The notes under the pieces were generated by a model. The model was not told the DNA's origin and made no database searches. It worked only from the letters and a program-made list of their open reading frames with translations. Below, in pieces: positions 16,330-24,395 of a DNA stretch of 33,359 nt (positions are counted from its first letter, which is position 1; every line of letters begins with the position of its first letter). Origin of the DNA: JAIRNF01 sp031550925 (GTDB lineage Bacteria; Bacteroidota; Bacteroidia; Bacteroidales; UBA932); assembly GCA_031550925.1 (NCBI GenBank), contig JAVBOE010000013.1, forward strand, positions 1 to 33,359. Direction: 5' to 3'. The position numbers and the translations under genes were made by a program.

Positions 16330-16372
16330 TGCAAATTTCGTGATACATGATACTTGTGTCTTGATACTGGTA

Positions 16373-17164
16373 TTAGGTTGCTTTTACTCGTTTAGCAATC
16401 CGGAAGTGCAGGCAAGGAAACCTACGCTTAAGCGTTACCATTAGTAGCTCTTTGCCTCCAACTTTAATCTCTCGCTTGTTTTTTCGTATGCCCTTGAGTA
16501 TTTGTTGCGCCGCTTTTTCTGAGCTGATACCGTTTTTTTGTCCATCGTCCAGCTTACCGTAGGCAGAGCCATCGGCGGTAACAGCATTCATAGATATTGC
16601 CGTATTGATGCGGCCTCCAATGATAATGCTTACGTTAATATTCTGTTTGTAGTACTCTAACCTTAACGACTCGAAGAATCCATGTAGCGCATGTTTTGCA
16701 GCCGAGTATGCAGAGCGTAACGGAAACCCAAATACGCCAACAATGCTGCTTGTGCAAAGTAAATGCCCACCTCCCTGCTTTATCATTTGTGGAAGAACGG
16801 ATTTAGTTAGTATAACCGTACCAAAGTAGTCTATCTCCATTACCTTGCGGTCGTTGGCAATAGGGGTATCCAGCACTAAAGAACGTTGACTAATACCGGC
16901 ATTATTAATCAGAATATCAATTCTTCCGAATTGATCTATTACTTGTTTGGCAATAGGTTCAATGGTGTCAGCCTTGCCTAAATCTAAGGGGATGATATGG
17001 AATAGCTCGGGCTTGGGAGCCTTAGCCTTGCTGGCTTCCAACTTTTCTGTGGACGATGATGATGCAACTACGGTTGCACCTTGTTCGATAAGAGCAAAGG
17101 CAACAGCCTCGCCTATTCCCGATGAGGCACCTGTTATCCAGACTATCTTATCTTTAAAGTGCAT
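16373..17164 (-). CDS. Short-chain dehydrogenase/reductase (SDR), classical type
   Basis: This 263-residue NAD(P)-dependent oxidoreductase has the full set of classical SDR motifs: VWITGASSGIGEAVA (cofactor loop), ILINNAGISQRS, LCTSSIVG with the catalytic Ser, and YSAAKHALHGF with catalytic Tyr and Lys. The basic C-terminus (KRRFPCLHFRIAKRVKAT) resembles that of membrane-associated SDRs of the DHRS7/YqjQ type. I start at the ATG at 17164 because MHFKDKIVWITG fits the family; an in-frame ATG eight codons upstream is possible. It lies downstream of fabG on the same strand but separated by 102 bases of repeat-like sequence, so its place in the lipid cluster is uncertain. The substrate is unknown. 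Confidence 0.88.
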   Translation of the reverse strand: MHFKDKIVWITGASSGIGEAVAFALIEQGATVVASSSSTEKLEASKAKAPKPELFHIIPLDLGKADTIEPIAKQVIDQFGRIDILINNAGISQRSLVLDTPIANDRKVMEIDYFGTVILTKSVLPQMIKQGGGHLLCTSSIVGVFGFPLRSAYSAAKHALHGFFESLRLEYYKQNINVSIIIGGRINTAISMNAVTADGSAYGKLDDGQKNGISSEKAAQQILKGIRKNKREIKVGGKELLMVTLKRRFPCLHFRIAKRVKAT

Positions 17165-17189
17165 TATAAAAATAGTATTACGAATCAAG

Positions 17190-17266
17190 TATCATGTATC
17201 ACGATATGAGTTATATCAAAAATCTTTTTATAGTCGTGATACTTGTATCATGATACTTGATACTTA
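17190..17266. repeat. GTATCATGATAC-type iterated spacer
   Basis: This spacer is built from variants of AGTATCATGTATCACGATA and CGTGATACTTGTATCATGAT. Similar text occurs at about 16340-16366 and 12108-12128. The units are partly palindromic and contain no gene. Confidence 0.6.
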
Positions 17267-17995
17267 TTAGGTGTATAGTCCGCCGTTTATAGAAATCACA
17301 TCACCGGTAATATAAGAGGCTTGATCTGAAGCCAGAAAGCCAACCGCAGCAGCAACTTCTTCCGGCGTACCAAAACGACCGACTGGTATGGTTTTCTTTA
17401 GCGTGTCTTGGTCTAAATCGTTAGTCATATCAGTCGCAATAAAACCGGGGGCTACAGCGTTTACAGTTATTTTTCTGGCAGCAACTTCTTGGGCAAGGGC
17501 TTTGGTAGCACCAATTACCGCAGCCTTAGCAGCTGAGTAGTTGGTTTGTCCAGGTAACCCTTTTAAACCTGATAGCGAAACGATATTGACAATTCTTCCG
17601 AAACGCTTGCTTAGCATATCCTTTAGCAGTTTACGGGTAACATAGAAAAATCCGTTAAGGCTGATATCAAGAACGCTGCTCCATTGGCTGTCTTCCATAA
17701 ACACCATTACGTTATCTTGGCGGATGCCGGCATTGTTAACCAATACAGCAATATAATCTTCCGGATGGTTGTTCTTCCAGCTTTCCAGCGCATTCTCAAC
17801 TTCGGTAGCCGATGCAACATCAAACTGAAGTATTTCGGCTTTTACGCCTTTTTCTTCTACCATTCGTTGAGTTTCCAAGGCAGCGTCTTTATTCGATGCG
17901 TAGTTGATAATAATGGGATAGCCCATGTCTGCCAGCTGCAAACAAATTGAACGTCCTATGCCTCTGCTTCCTCCTGTTACAAGCGCGTACTTCAT
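17267..17995 (-). CDS. fabG: 3-oxoacyl-ACP reductase, FabG-like
   Basis: This 242-residue SDR is of FabG length and character. Motifs are ALVTGGSRGIGRSIC (NADPH loop), VLVNNAGIRQDN, NIVSLSGLKGLPGQ with the catalytic Ser, YSAAKAAVIGATKALAQE with Tyr and Lys, and ITVNAVAPGFIATDM. It should reduce 3-ketoacyl-ACP to 3-hydroxyacyl-ACP. The context, in line with a ketosynthase, carrier protein and LolA, points to a dedicated reductase for a secondary lipid rather than the housekeeping fatty-acid enzyme. The gap to lolA is 31 bases, consistent with cotranscription. Confidence 0.9.
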   Translation of the reverse strand: MKYALVTGGSRGIGRSICLQLADMGYPIIINYASNKDAALETQRMVEEKGVKAEILQFDVASATEVENALESWKNNHPEDYIAVLVNNAGIRQDNVMVFMEDSQWSSVLDISLNGFFYVTRKLLKDMLSKRFGRIVNIVSLSGLKGLPGQTNYSAAKAAVIGATKALAQEVAARKITVNAVAPGFIATDMTNDLDQDTLKKTIPVGRFGTPEEVAAAVGFLASDQASYITGDVISINGGLYT

Positions 17996-18026
17996 CTTTC
18001 GTGGTTTGGGTTATTGTTTTCTGTAG

Positions 18027-18653
18027 TTACTTTTTAGGTGCATTAAATACGCTTTGGTCAATAGGACTATTTAGCTGCTTTCCAGCTAACTCGTACTCGA
18101 TAGATGTACCATCCGTATCTTCTGTGCGTATAACAGAAATTGTTAAGTCAGATTTATCGTAGCTGGCAATAACTTTACTGATATTGTTCTTGTTGCCCTT
18201 ACTCATTTCGGCAGTTACGACAATATATTTAGCGGTTTCTTGGCAGGTAATTTTATTGGCTTCCAGCTGCATCATGTCTCCTTGAATAAAAGAAGCTAGA
18301 ATGTTTTTCATGCCACGCATTTTTGCATTCGATTTGGTAGAAACTTCTCTTTTCTTTCCTGCTGCAACCATTATAGCTTTGTTATCGTTGAACAACATTA
18401 AATCCCCTTTAGGATCTTCATATTTCATTACAAGCTGTTCGGGTTTATTGTAGCAAAAAGAACCTTTCGATAAAATCTTTTCACCTAATACAGGCATGTT
18501 CTTTGTCTGATTAAAGCTACTTGTTATCGTAATAATTTTCTCGTTAGCTTGTTTTATTTTGCTTAGTGTAGCGGCATCGGCATTGCTTACAGTTTGAGCA
18601 TTTAGTGCAATGCTGCCAAATAAAATTAAAGTAAAAAGACCTAATTTTTTCAT
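18027..18653 (-). CDS. LolA-like outer-membrane lipoprotein carrier
   Basis: This 208-residue periplasmic protein has a signal peptide (MKKLGLFTLILFGSIALNAQ). The mature part matches the LolA half-barrel: ITSSFNQTKNMPVLGEKILSKG, FCYNKPEQLVMKYEDPKGD, and a late strand set. LolA carries acylated lipoproteins through the periplasm. LolA-like genes recur in aryl-polyene and flexirubin clusters, where they may carry the lipid product towards the outer membrane. This copy is more likely such a specialised carrier than the general LolA, given its neighbours. It sits 29 bases after the CrtI-like gene. Confidence 0.82.
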   Translation of the reverse strand: MKKLGLFTLILFGSIALNAQTVSNADAATLSKIKQANEKIITITSSFNQTKNMPVLGEKILSKGSFCYNKPEQLVMKYEDPKGDLMLFNDNKAIMVAAGKKREVSTKSNAKMRGMKNILASFIQGDMMQLEANKITCQETAKYIVVTAEMSKGNKNNISKVIASYDKSDLTISVIRTEDTDGTSIEYELAGKQLNSPIDQSVFNAPKK

Positions 18654-18682
18654 GATTATATTATTTGTTTATTATTCTCAAG

Positions 18683-20155
18683 TTATCCTAGCAAATCTCT
18701 TGCCAAAGTTTCCATGTCTACAATTTTCGCGCAGGTAAAAAAGGATGTCATTGAAACACCGAAAATTCCGTGCAAATTAAGATTTTGTCCTGTTAATAGC
18801 AAATTTGATATGGGAGTTTGGGGTGTAAGTATGGTCTGTAACACGCTATTACAATCTTTCTGAATACCATATGCCGATCCCTGACATGTGCCTGTATAAT
18901 CGCGATAGGTTAGCGGGCTGCTTGTATAAAATTTGTTGATGCTATTTTTTAATCCGGGAATCCTTTCTGCAGCTAAAGCAATACATTCTTCAGCTTTTTT
19001 CTGTTTAAGCTCATTATACTCATTGCCTCGTCTGCCAATGGTTGTATCGCTCCAACCCTCTACTTTTTCCCAGCGCATAGGGGTAAGAATATCAATATTT
19101 GTAGTGTACTTTTCTCCGAACTTAGGCACCTGATAGCTGATTAAAGCCGCCGATACTCTTTCGTTTGGATGATACGCGCAATCCCACAAGCGATCTTCTT
19201 TGTGGATGAATATATTTCTGTTGAGGTATGGAATGGTGTTCTCTTTCAGCTGAAGATGTACGGTAAACATTCCGTAGGTATTAGGTATTGCGGCAATGCG
19301 CTTACGATAAATCTTACGAATATGCTCGCTCTCGGGAATAAGAGACAAAGTAAGTGCAGGATGCAGATTTGAGATAATATGCTTTGCTTCTATTTGTTCT
19401 TCGTTGTTATACTCAACTGCCACAATTTCGCCGTTCTTCTCAATTAATCGGTTAACGTTTGCTTTGGTAAGAATGGTACCACCCATCTTTTGTATGCTAT
19501 CGGCCAGCTTCTCTGCAATTAATGAACCGCCACCGTTCAATCGCCACGCACTTTGAATAAACGTGCTGTTGATTTGTGCAAAGGTGTATAACGGTAGCTT
19601 CTCGGCGTTTAGCTCCATTGTCAGCGATGCACCCGATAGTATGTTAAATAGCGTATTGTCGCTTATCGTATTTTGTAGGAATGAATGTGCAGATTGCTCA
19701 AATAGCGAAATGTTGGGATTGTCAACCTTAAAGTTATTCTCTATGTTATCTCCTAGTTGTTTTAGAAAATTAGCGTAGCTAATCAGCTGCTGGCGTTGAT
19801 GTGGAAAATCGTTAGAGAGACTATCAACAAAGCGATTGAAGCCTGATGGTATGAGGTACGGTTTGTCTTTTAGTATTACTTCGGCAAATCCGTTCTCGTC
19901 CATCTTGTGCCAGGGTAAATCCAGCAAATCGAAGTAGCCGAAAAGCTTGTGTAAGAATTGTCCTTCTTCTAGCGCACCAACATAATGAAAACCTGTATCA
20001 AATAAGGTTCCGCCTCGTTTAAATGTTTGCAAACATCCGCCCAGCTGATGGTTCTTTTCGAGAATACAAACGTTATAGCCTTTTTTAGATAAAATGTAAC
20101 CACACTCTAATCCGCCTAATCCACTACCAATGATTGCTACATCGTATTGTTTCAT
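18683..20155 (-). CDS. CrtI/phytoene-desaturase-like FAD-dependent oxidoreductase
   Basis: This 490-residue flavoprotein starts with a dinucleotide-binding fold: YDVAIIGSGLGGLECGYILSKKGYNV, then EKNHQLGGCLQTF, which together bind FAD as in carotenoid desaturases, isomerases and retinol saturase-like enzymes. A long central substrate region includes DSLSNDFPHQRQQL. The C-terminal FAD signature is LLLTGQNLNLHGIFGVSMTS. The usual CrtI length is similar. In this context it probably desaturates or saturates an acyl or polyene chain; a carotenoid role is unlikely because no phytoene synthase is nearby. The gene lies between the DMT-like and lolA genes with short gaps. Confidence 0.83.
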   Translation of the reverse strand: MKQYDVAIIGSGLGGLECGYILSKKGYNVCILEKNHQLGGCLQTFKRGGTLFDTGFHYVGALEEGQFLHKLFGYFDLLDLPWHKMDENGFAEVILKDKPYLIPSGFNRFVDSLSNDFPHQRQQLISYANFLKQLGDNIENNFKVDNPNISLFEQSAHSFLQNTISDNTLFNILSGASLTMELNAEKLPLYTFAQINSTFIQSAWRLNGGGSLIAEKLADSIQKMGGTILTKANVNRLIEKNGEIVAVEYNNEEQIEAKHIISNLHPALTLSLIPESEHIRKIYRKRIAAIPNTYGMFTVHLQLKENTIPYLNRNIFIHKEDRLWDCAYHPNERVSAALISYQVPKFGEKYTTNIDILTPMRWEKVEGWSDTTIGRRGNEYNELKQKKAEECIALAAERIPGLKNSINKFYTSSPLTYRDYTGTCQGSAYGIQKDCNSVLQTILTPQTPISNLLLTGQNLNLHGIFGVSMTSFFTCAKIVDMETLARDLLG

Positions 20156-20182
20156 TATGCTATCTAAAGTACTTTGATATTT

Positions 20183-20506
20183 TTAGAATAGTATTAAGTA
20201 AATGGCGGCTGCACCTAGTACAAGCCCTATAATTTGCCTTGCTCCGATGTGCTCGTTAAAAAGCCAAACACCGCAAACAAATACGAGTAGCATTGTGGCT
20301 ATCGACATTACTGGCCCTACTTTGCTTAAAGGAAGTATCCTCATTAAATGAGCCTGTGCCAAAAATGCTAAGCAGTATGCCAAAATACTAGAACCGATAA
20401 AGAGCATGAATTTTTTGCTCCAAAACTCATGAAACGATGTACATTTTACCAATACCTGTGCCGATACGGTAAGCAGTACACCAAGAGCAATGATTAAATA
20501 TCTCAT
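20183..20506 (-). CDS. Small DMT/EamA-like four-helix membrane protein
   Basis: This 107-residue protein is almost entirely hydrophobic with four transmembrane helices (about residues 2-18, 32-51, 60-81 and 87-106). Size and layout match the half-size drug/metabolite transporters (SMR, ArnE/ArnF and EamA-like), which act as dimers and often flip lipids. A role in moving a lipid intermediate is an inference from its place between the MMPL exporter and the CrtI-like enzyme. The gene is 16 bases after the MMPL gene. Confidence 0.75.
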   Translation of the reverse strand: MRYLIIALGVLLTVSAQVLVKCTSFHEFWSKKFMLFIGSSILAYCLAFLAQAHLMRILPLSKVGPVMSIATMLLVFVCGVWLFNEHIGARQIIGLVLGAAAIYLILF

Positions 20507-20522
20507 TTCGTATCGTTAAATC

Positions 20523-23500
20523 TTACTTTGTATATACAGTATAGATGTTGTCGCTTTCTGTTTGGTTTAAGCTCGCATTCTGTATAAACTTGCGATAAAT
20601 ACTTTCAAGGCTTTTTCTTACAATAACAATTCTTGCTTGCAAAATAATGCGTTGTATTATAGCCTCATCAACTGTTTTAGCAGACGAGAAAAAGTCTTTA
20701 TTAATAATAATAACATCATACTGACTATTTAGTATAGTCGGATTTGTTGTAAATAACGTAAAATCCGTTCTTTGATAGCAGCTGTTAGCAATAGTAATGT
20801 TATCTTGCTTAGTATCGAAACCTACAATGGTTAGGTGCTTGTTGGCTATTGCTGCACGATATGAGCAGAAACCAAAGCGACAACCAAAGTCTAATAGCGA
20901 TTCTTCTCTTACAACCTTTCTTCCTATCAGTCTGTAGCTCTTTGTTCTTAGTAGCTCTTCATTCAGCAGTTTTGTAACGTTGCTGCCTTTATATGCGTAG
21001 TTGCTCCGCAGTAGCTGCATGGGTTTACGTCTTTTCTTGAATGCAAGTAGCCACGAGAAAGTTATAGGCGCTTTGCCCTTATTTGCACGATTGCTTATTA
21101 TTAAACGGAAAAGGAACGGCTGAAGAGAGTATGCAATAAGTATTGTTCCGCCCATTCCGATCAAGGTAGAAACGCCTATTGAGGCAATTGCCGGATGTGT
21201 AGCAAACAGTAGAGATATAATAACTATGAGCAGAATTACGGCAGAGAAAAATATGGCTGTTTTGTGGTACACAATCAGCGCGCCTCTTCCCCTATAGTTA
21301 GATAGCAAGCCATCCATAATAAATATACTGTAGTCCACACCTATGCCGAAGATGAATGTAGAGATAACGATATTTATCAGGTTAAACTGTAGTCCAAAAA
21401 TTGCCATACAGCCTAATACAATGTACCAGCTGAGCCCCATAGGTAGAAACGCCAGCAACGCGAGTGTAATGCTCTTATACGATACTAAAAGCACCAATAA
21501 AACAAATAACGAAGAAATGGTAAGCGTAATGCTAAAGTCGTCGTGAATAACCTTAACCATTTCGTTGGTGTAAAACATCGGATCGATAGCTAAAACTTGA
21601 GGATTGTTGGCGGTAATCTTATTGCCAACCTCAATCAAATCTAAGCGTTCCATTTGTACCGGAGTGAATACCAGGTATTTGTTATCTGTGTATTCTATGA
21701 TATTATTTAATACTTCGGGAGGAAGTACTTCTGAATCGTACAAAGAAACCGGTTCATATTCCGCAGCTAACATATCAAAGAAGGGCTTGAATGTATTAGG
21801 CGCAAACTTATATTTGGCGGCTGCTTCGATAATTTTTTTATGTATGTCTTGTTTCTTACTTTCTGTCCAGTACTCATTCCATGTCTCTATCCGTTCTTCT
21901 TGTTGACCGGTAGGAATGAATAACGATGCGGGGTTTGAATACCCATAGATGTCGCCGCTATCAACAAGTTCGTCTAATCTTTGTACCAGCTGGCGATTAT
22001 ATATTAAGGCAGAATCCAGATCACCTGAAGCCGTTGCAAAGTAAATGGTGTAATGGTTATTCGAAGTTTTAGACTCCAACAGCTGTCGAGAGTGTATTAC
22101 CTTTTCTTCGTTGTATCCGATATTTTGTAAGTTAGAGTCAAATTTTACATGGCTAGAAGCAACAAAACAAATAGCGCTTACTACAAGTATTAAAATAATA
22201 AGACACTTCTGTTTTTCGAGCGGGAATGAGTTTATTTTTTCAAGAATGGCAAATGCTTTATCCGATCTTTTATTCCTTTTCGGGTTAAAGAACTGTGGCA
22301 AGAAAATTAAGCAGAAGAAAGTTGTTCCCGCCATTCCCAAGCTGGCAAACATTCCGAAGTCTTTCAGCAGCTCAGATTTGGTTAATAGCAATCCCATAAA
22401 TGCTCCTATGGTAGTTAAGCAACCCAGAATAACCGGAACGGTTTGATCTTTTAGAACAACTACAGGGTCGCTAACATACTTGTAGTGGGTGATAACGTGC
22501 ATACAGTAGCTAAACGCAACACCCATCACAACTGCACCGATACCCAGCGCCATAAGCGACATGCTGCCTTTAATTAGATACATTACGGCTAACGAGAGAA
22601 TAACCCCATATACAACAGGCAGTATAAGGTATGCAAGAGTTGATTTATTTTTAAAGCAAATGAGGAGAATAAAACAAATCAGCAAAAGCGATATGGAGAT
22701 GGTAACTAGTATATCGTTCTTTATTTGACGAGAATTGAAAACGCCTTGAATGGGTGCACCATGATACAATATCTCTATCTCCGGATGTGATTCTTGAAAT
22801 GAGCCTATTTCACCTTCTATCATGTCGGCAAGACGCGTACTTTGCTTTGAATCGAGAGATGAAAAGTTGGGCGATATAAAAGCAATGGCAATAGTTGTAT
22901 CTGCGGTGAAAATATGGTTGCCATATATTGTGAAGTTACCTCCACCTATACCTCCACCAAGATTTCCTGCTTCAGACATGAAAATATTACGAATACCAAT
23001 GGGGTCCTGGGTAATCATACCAAGAAATGCGGATCCGGCAGCAGAACGTAGCTCGGAGTAGTTTTCCTCCATTTGTTTTTCTACCTGATCTTTTTGCAGA
23101 AGAGAGTCTATCTGTTGGTATTGCGAGGATTCTAAAAAAGTAGGTACGTTTTCGTATAGGAATGAAATTCCATCTAGAAATAAATCTTCGTCTATCTGGT
23201 ATAGAACATTATCAATAGCGGTATGTATAGAGTCTTTCTCAACCAGGGCTTCTATAAATTCATCACAGGCAATAATCAGATCTTCTACATCAACAGAATC
23301 TGATTTCGGGTTGAATAAGATGAAAATTTTATCTTTTACTTTAAGGTTTGAAAAAACCAATTCGGCAGAGCCGCCGTCTTTTGTGGCAGGTAGCAGCTTA
23401 GTAATGTCTTCTTCGAGCTGAATTTTTGAACCGAAATAAGCAAATAAAACGGCAGGTAGAATCAACACAGCATAGAATATGGCCTTATGCTTTTTAAAGA

Positions 23501-23531
23501 AGTGATATACGGCAATGGTAAATTTGGTCAT
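20523..23531 (-). CDS. MMPL/RND-type lipid exporter fused to a methyltransferase-like domain
   Basis: This is a 1002-residue fusion. Residues 1-830 are an MMPL/RND transporter: one N-terminal helix (17-34), a first extracytoplasmic domain to about 270, a helix bundle with GVAFSYCMHVITHYKY, a further helix near 442-460, a second extracytoplasmic domain to about 680, and a second helix bundle (GIGVDYSIFIMDGLL). From about residue 860 comes a Rossmann-like class I SAM methyltransferase segment: LLDFGCRFGFCSYRAA at 879-894, then IVGFDTKQDNITIA and YDVIIINKDFF. The expected glycine after GC in motif I is Arg885. In Bacteroidota I know related trifunctional proteins with a lysophospholipid acyltransferase between transporter and methyltransferase; here only a short linker is left. 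It probably exports the product of this cluster. Confidence 0.85.
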   Translation of the reverse strand: MTKFTIAVYHFFKKHKAIFYAVLILPAVLFAYFGSKIQLEEDITKLLPATKDGGSAELVFSNLKVKDKIFILFNPKSDSVDVEDLIIACDEFIEALVEKDSIHTAIDNVLYQIDEDLFLDGISFLYENVPTFLESSQYQQIDSLLQKDQVEKQMEENYSELRSAAGSAFLGMITQDPIGIRNIFMSEAGNLGGGIGGGNFTIYGNHIFTADTTIAIAFISPNFSSLDSKQSTRLADMIEGEIGSFQESHPEIEILYHGAPIQGVFNSRQIKNDILVTISISLLLICFILLICFKNKSTLAYLILPVVYGVILSLAVMYLIKGSMSLMALGIGAVVMGVAFSYCMHVITHYKYVSDPVVVLKDQTVPVILGCLTTIGAFMGLLLTKSELLKDFGMFASLGMAGTTFFCLIFLPQFFNPKRNKRSDKAFAILEKINSFPLEKQKCLIILILVVSAICFVASSHVKFDSNLQNIGYNEEKVIHSRQLLESKTSNNHYTIYFATASGDLDSALIYNRQLVQRLDELVDSGDIYGYSNPASLFIPTGQQEERIETWNEYWTESKKQDIHKKIIEAAAKYKFAPNTFKPFFDMLAAEYEPVSLYDSEVLPPEVLNNIIEYTDNKYLVFTPVQMERLDLIEVGNKITANNPQVLAIDPMFYTNEMVKVIHDDFSITLTISSLFVLLVLLVSYKSITLALLAFLPMGLSWYIVLGCMAIFGLQFNLINIVISTFIFGIGVDYSIFIMDGLLSNYRGRGALIVYHKTAIFFSAVILLIVIISLLFATHPAIASIGVSTLIGMGGTILIAYSLQPFLFRLIISNRANKGKAPITFSWLLAFKKRRKPMQLLRSNYAYKGSNVTKLLNEELLRTKSYRLIGRKVVREESLLDFGCRFGFCSYRAAIANKHLTIVGFDTKQDNITIANSCYQRTDFTLFTTNPTILNSQYDVIIINKDFFSSAKTVDEAIIQRIILQARIVIVRKSLESIYRKFIQNASLNQTESDNIYTVYTK

Positions 23532-23567
23532 TTTATTATTGTTTTGTTCTAAAGTGTATTAAAACAG

Positions 23568-23999
23568 CTATACGTTCCATTTATTTTTCCACTCACGGTA
23601 AAAATCAGGAGCAGAAATTTCAAAAACTCCATCTTTTGTCATAAACAGCTGTGTCGTTTCTGCTTTTGCAACAATAGACATATCTTTCTTTCTATAGATG
23701 GTGTAGCTGAATATAAGTTTTGCTGCTTTAGAGTGCACATAGCTGGTTTCTATTACCAGAGTTTCTTCGTAAACAACAGGATTCAGATATCTTACGTGAA
23801 TATCTACAATAGGGGTAACAAATCCCTGGTTGTACATATCCATGTAGCCAATCCCGTATTTCTTACCAAAAGCTTCACGTCCGTTTTCTAAGTATTTTAA
23901 GTAGTTTCCGTGCCATACGATTTTTACGGAATCAACATCGTAAAAATGAATGTCTATCTCGGTTTTTTCAGATAATATTGCTTTAGTTTTATCGGCCAT
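23568..23999 (-). CDS. Acyl-CoA/ACP thioesterase, hotdog fold (4HBT)
   Basis: This 143-residue hotdog-fold protein shows FYDVDSVKIVWHGNYLKYLENGREAF, the long-helix signature of the 4-hydroxybenzoyl-CoA thioesterase group; the first Asp is the expected catalytic residue position. The second half has the strand pattern VDIHVRYLNPVVYEETLVIET. It probably releases an acyl chain from CoA or from the carrier protein encoded just upstream. It is the first gene after the hairpin at 24023-24058 and is followed 36 bases later by the MMPL gene. Substrate length cannot be read from the sequence. Confidence 0.85.
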   Translation of the reverse strand: MADKTKAILSEKTEIDIHFYDVDSVKIVWHGNYLKYLENGREAFGKKYGIGYMDMYNQGFVTPIVDIHVRYLNPVVYEETLVIETSYVHSKAAKLIFSYTIYRKKDMSIVAKAETTQLFMTKDGVFEISAPDFYREWKNKWNV

Positions 24000-24022
24000 T
24001 ATACAGCAATGTTAAAAAAGAG

Positions 24023-24058
24023 AAAGAAAAAGAAACCCACAAGAGTTCCTTTTTCTTT
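24023..24058 (-). terminator. Intrinsic-terminator-like hairpin between ACP and thioesterase genes
   Basis: Arms AAAGAAAAAG (24023-24032) and CTTTTTCTTT (24049-24058) pair perfectly, extended by three more pairs after one mismatch. On the minus strand the hairpin is followed by CTCTTTTTTAAC, a T-tract. A smaller perfect 6-bp hairpin (24094-24111) precedes it. It could reduce readthrough from the acyltransferase-ketosynthase-ACP set into the export set. Confidence 0.65.
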
Positions 24059-24117
24059 GGCGTGTACGTAGCGTTTAAGCATATTTACCTATACCTTATG
24101 CCACAATAAGGGGTTGG

Positions 24118-24366
24118 TTAAGCGTTATCTATTTTATCGGAAATAAAGTCGTACAAGTTATCAAATGACTTAATACTCGCTACTTCCTGACTTTTAATTT
24201 TTACGCCAAATGTACTTTCTATTAATGCTATCATATCTACCAAGCTTAAGCTGTCAAGCTCTAATGTTTCTTTAACGTCTGCATCTGGGGTGATATCAGC
24301 GATTTCTATTTCAAACTCTTCGGCTAATACTTCGTTTGTTTTTTTAATAAGCTCTTGCTTGTCCAT
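24118..24366 (-). CDS. Acyl carrier protein
   Basis: This 82-residue acidic helical protein has the phosphopantetheine attachment motif LELDSLSLVDMIALIE with carrier Ser39. The preceding ITPDADVKETL and the following FGVKIKSQEVASIKSFDNLYDFI are the normal ACP helices. It differs from a housekeeping AcpP, which normally has a DSLDxVE core, so it is probably a dedicated carrier for the adjoining ketosynthase (29 bases upstream). Confidence 0.93.
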   Translation of the reverse strand: MDKQELIKKTNEVLAEEFEIEIADITPDADVKETLELDSLSLVDMIALIESTFGVKIKSQEVASIKSFDNLYDFISDKIDNA

Positions 24367-24395
24367 GTTTAAATTGGTTTTGGTGTTATTTAGTA

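Larger units (their letters stand above)
16040..16372. other. Spacer between convergent genes, made largely of repeats
   Basis: This 333-base spacer between convergent genes has no gene. It holds a perfect 30-bp inverted repeat (16169-16198 and 16300-16329), a G-rich dispersed repeat between the arms, and a run of GATACATGATACTTG-like text near 16340-16366. Confidence 0.75.

Noticed and set aside
18683..20155. Carotenoid biosynthesis gene
   Set aside because: Although CrtI-like, there is no phytoene synthase, cyclase or other carotenoid gene nearby; the neighbours point to acyl-chain chemistry.
22111..22446. 111-codon plus-strand open frame within the MMPL gene
   Set aside because: It is antisense to a continuous 1002-residue transporter frame with clear membrane and family motifs, so it is a shadow frame.
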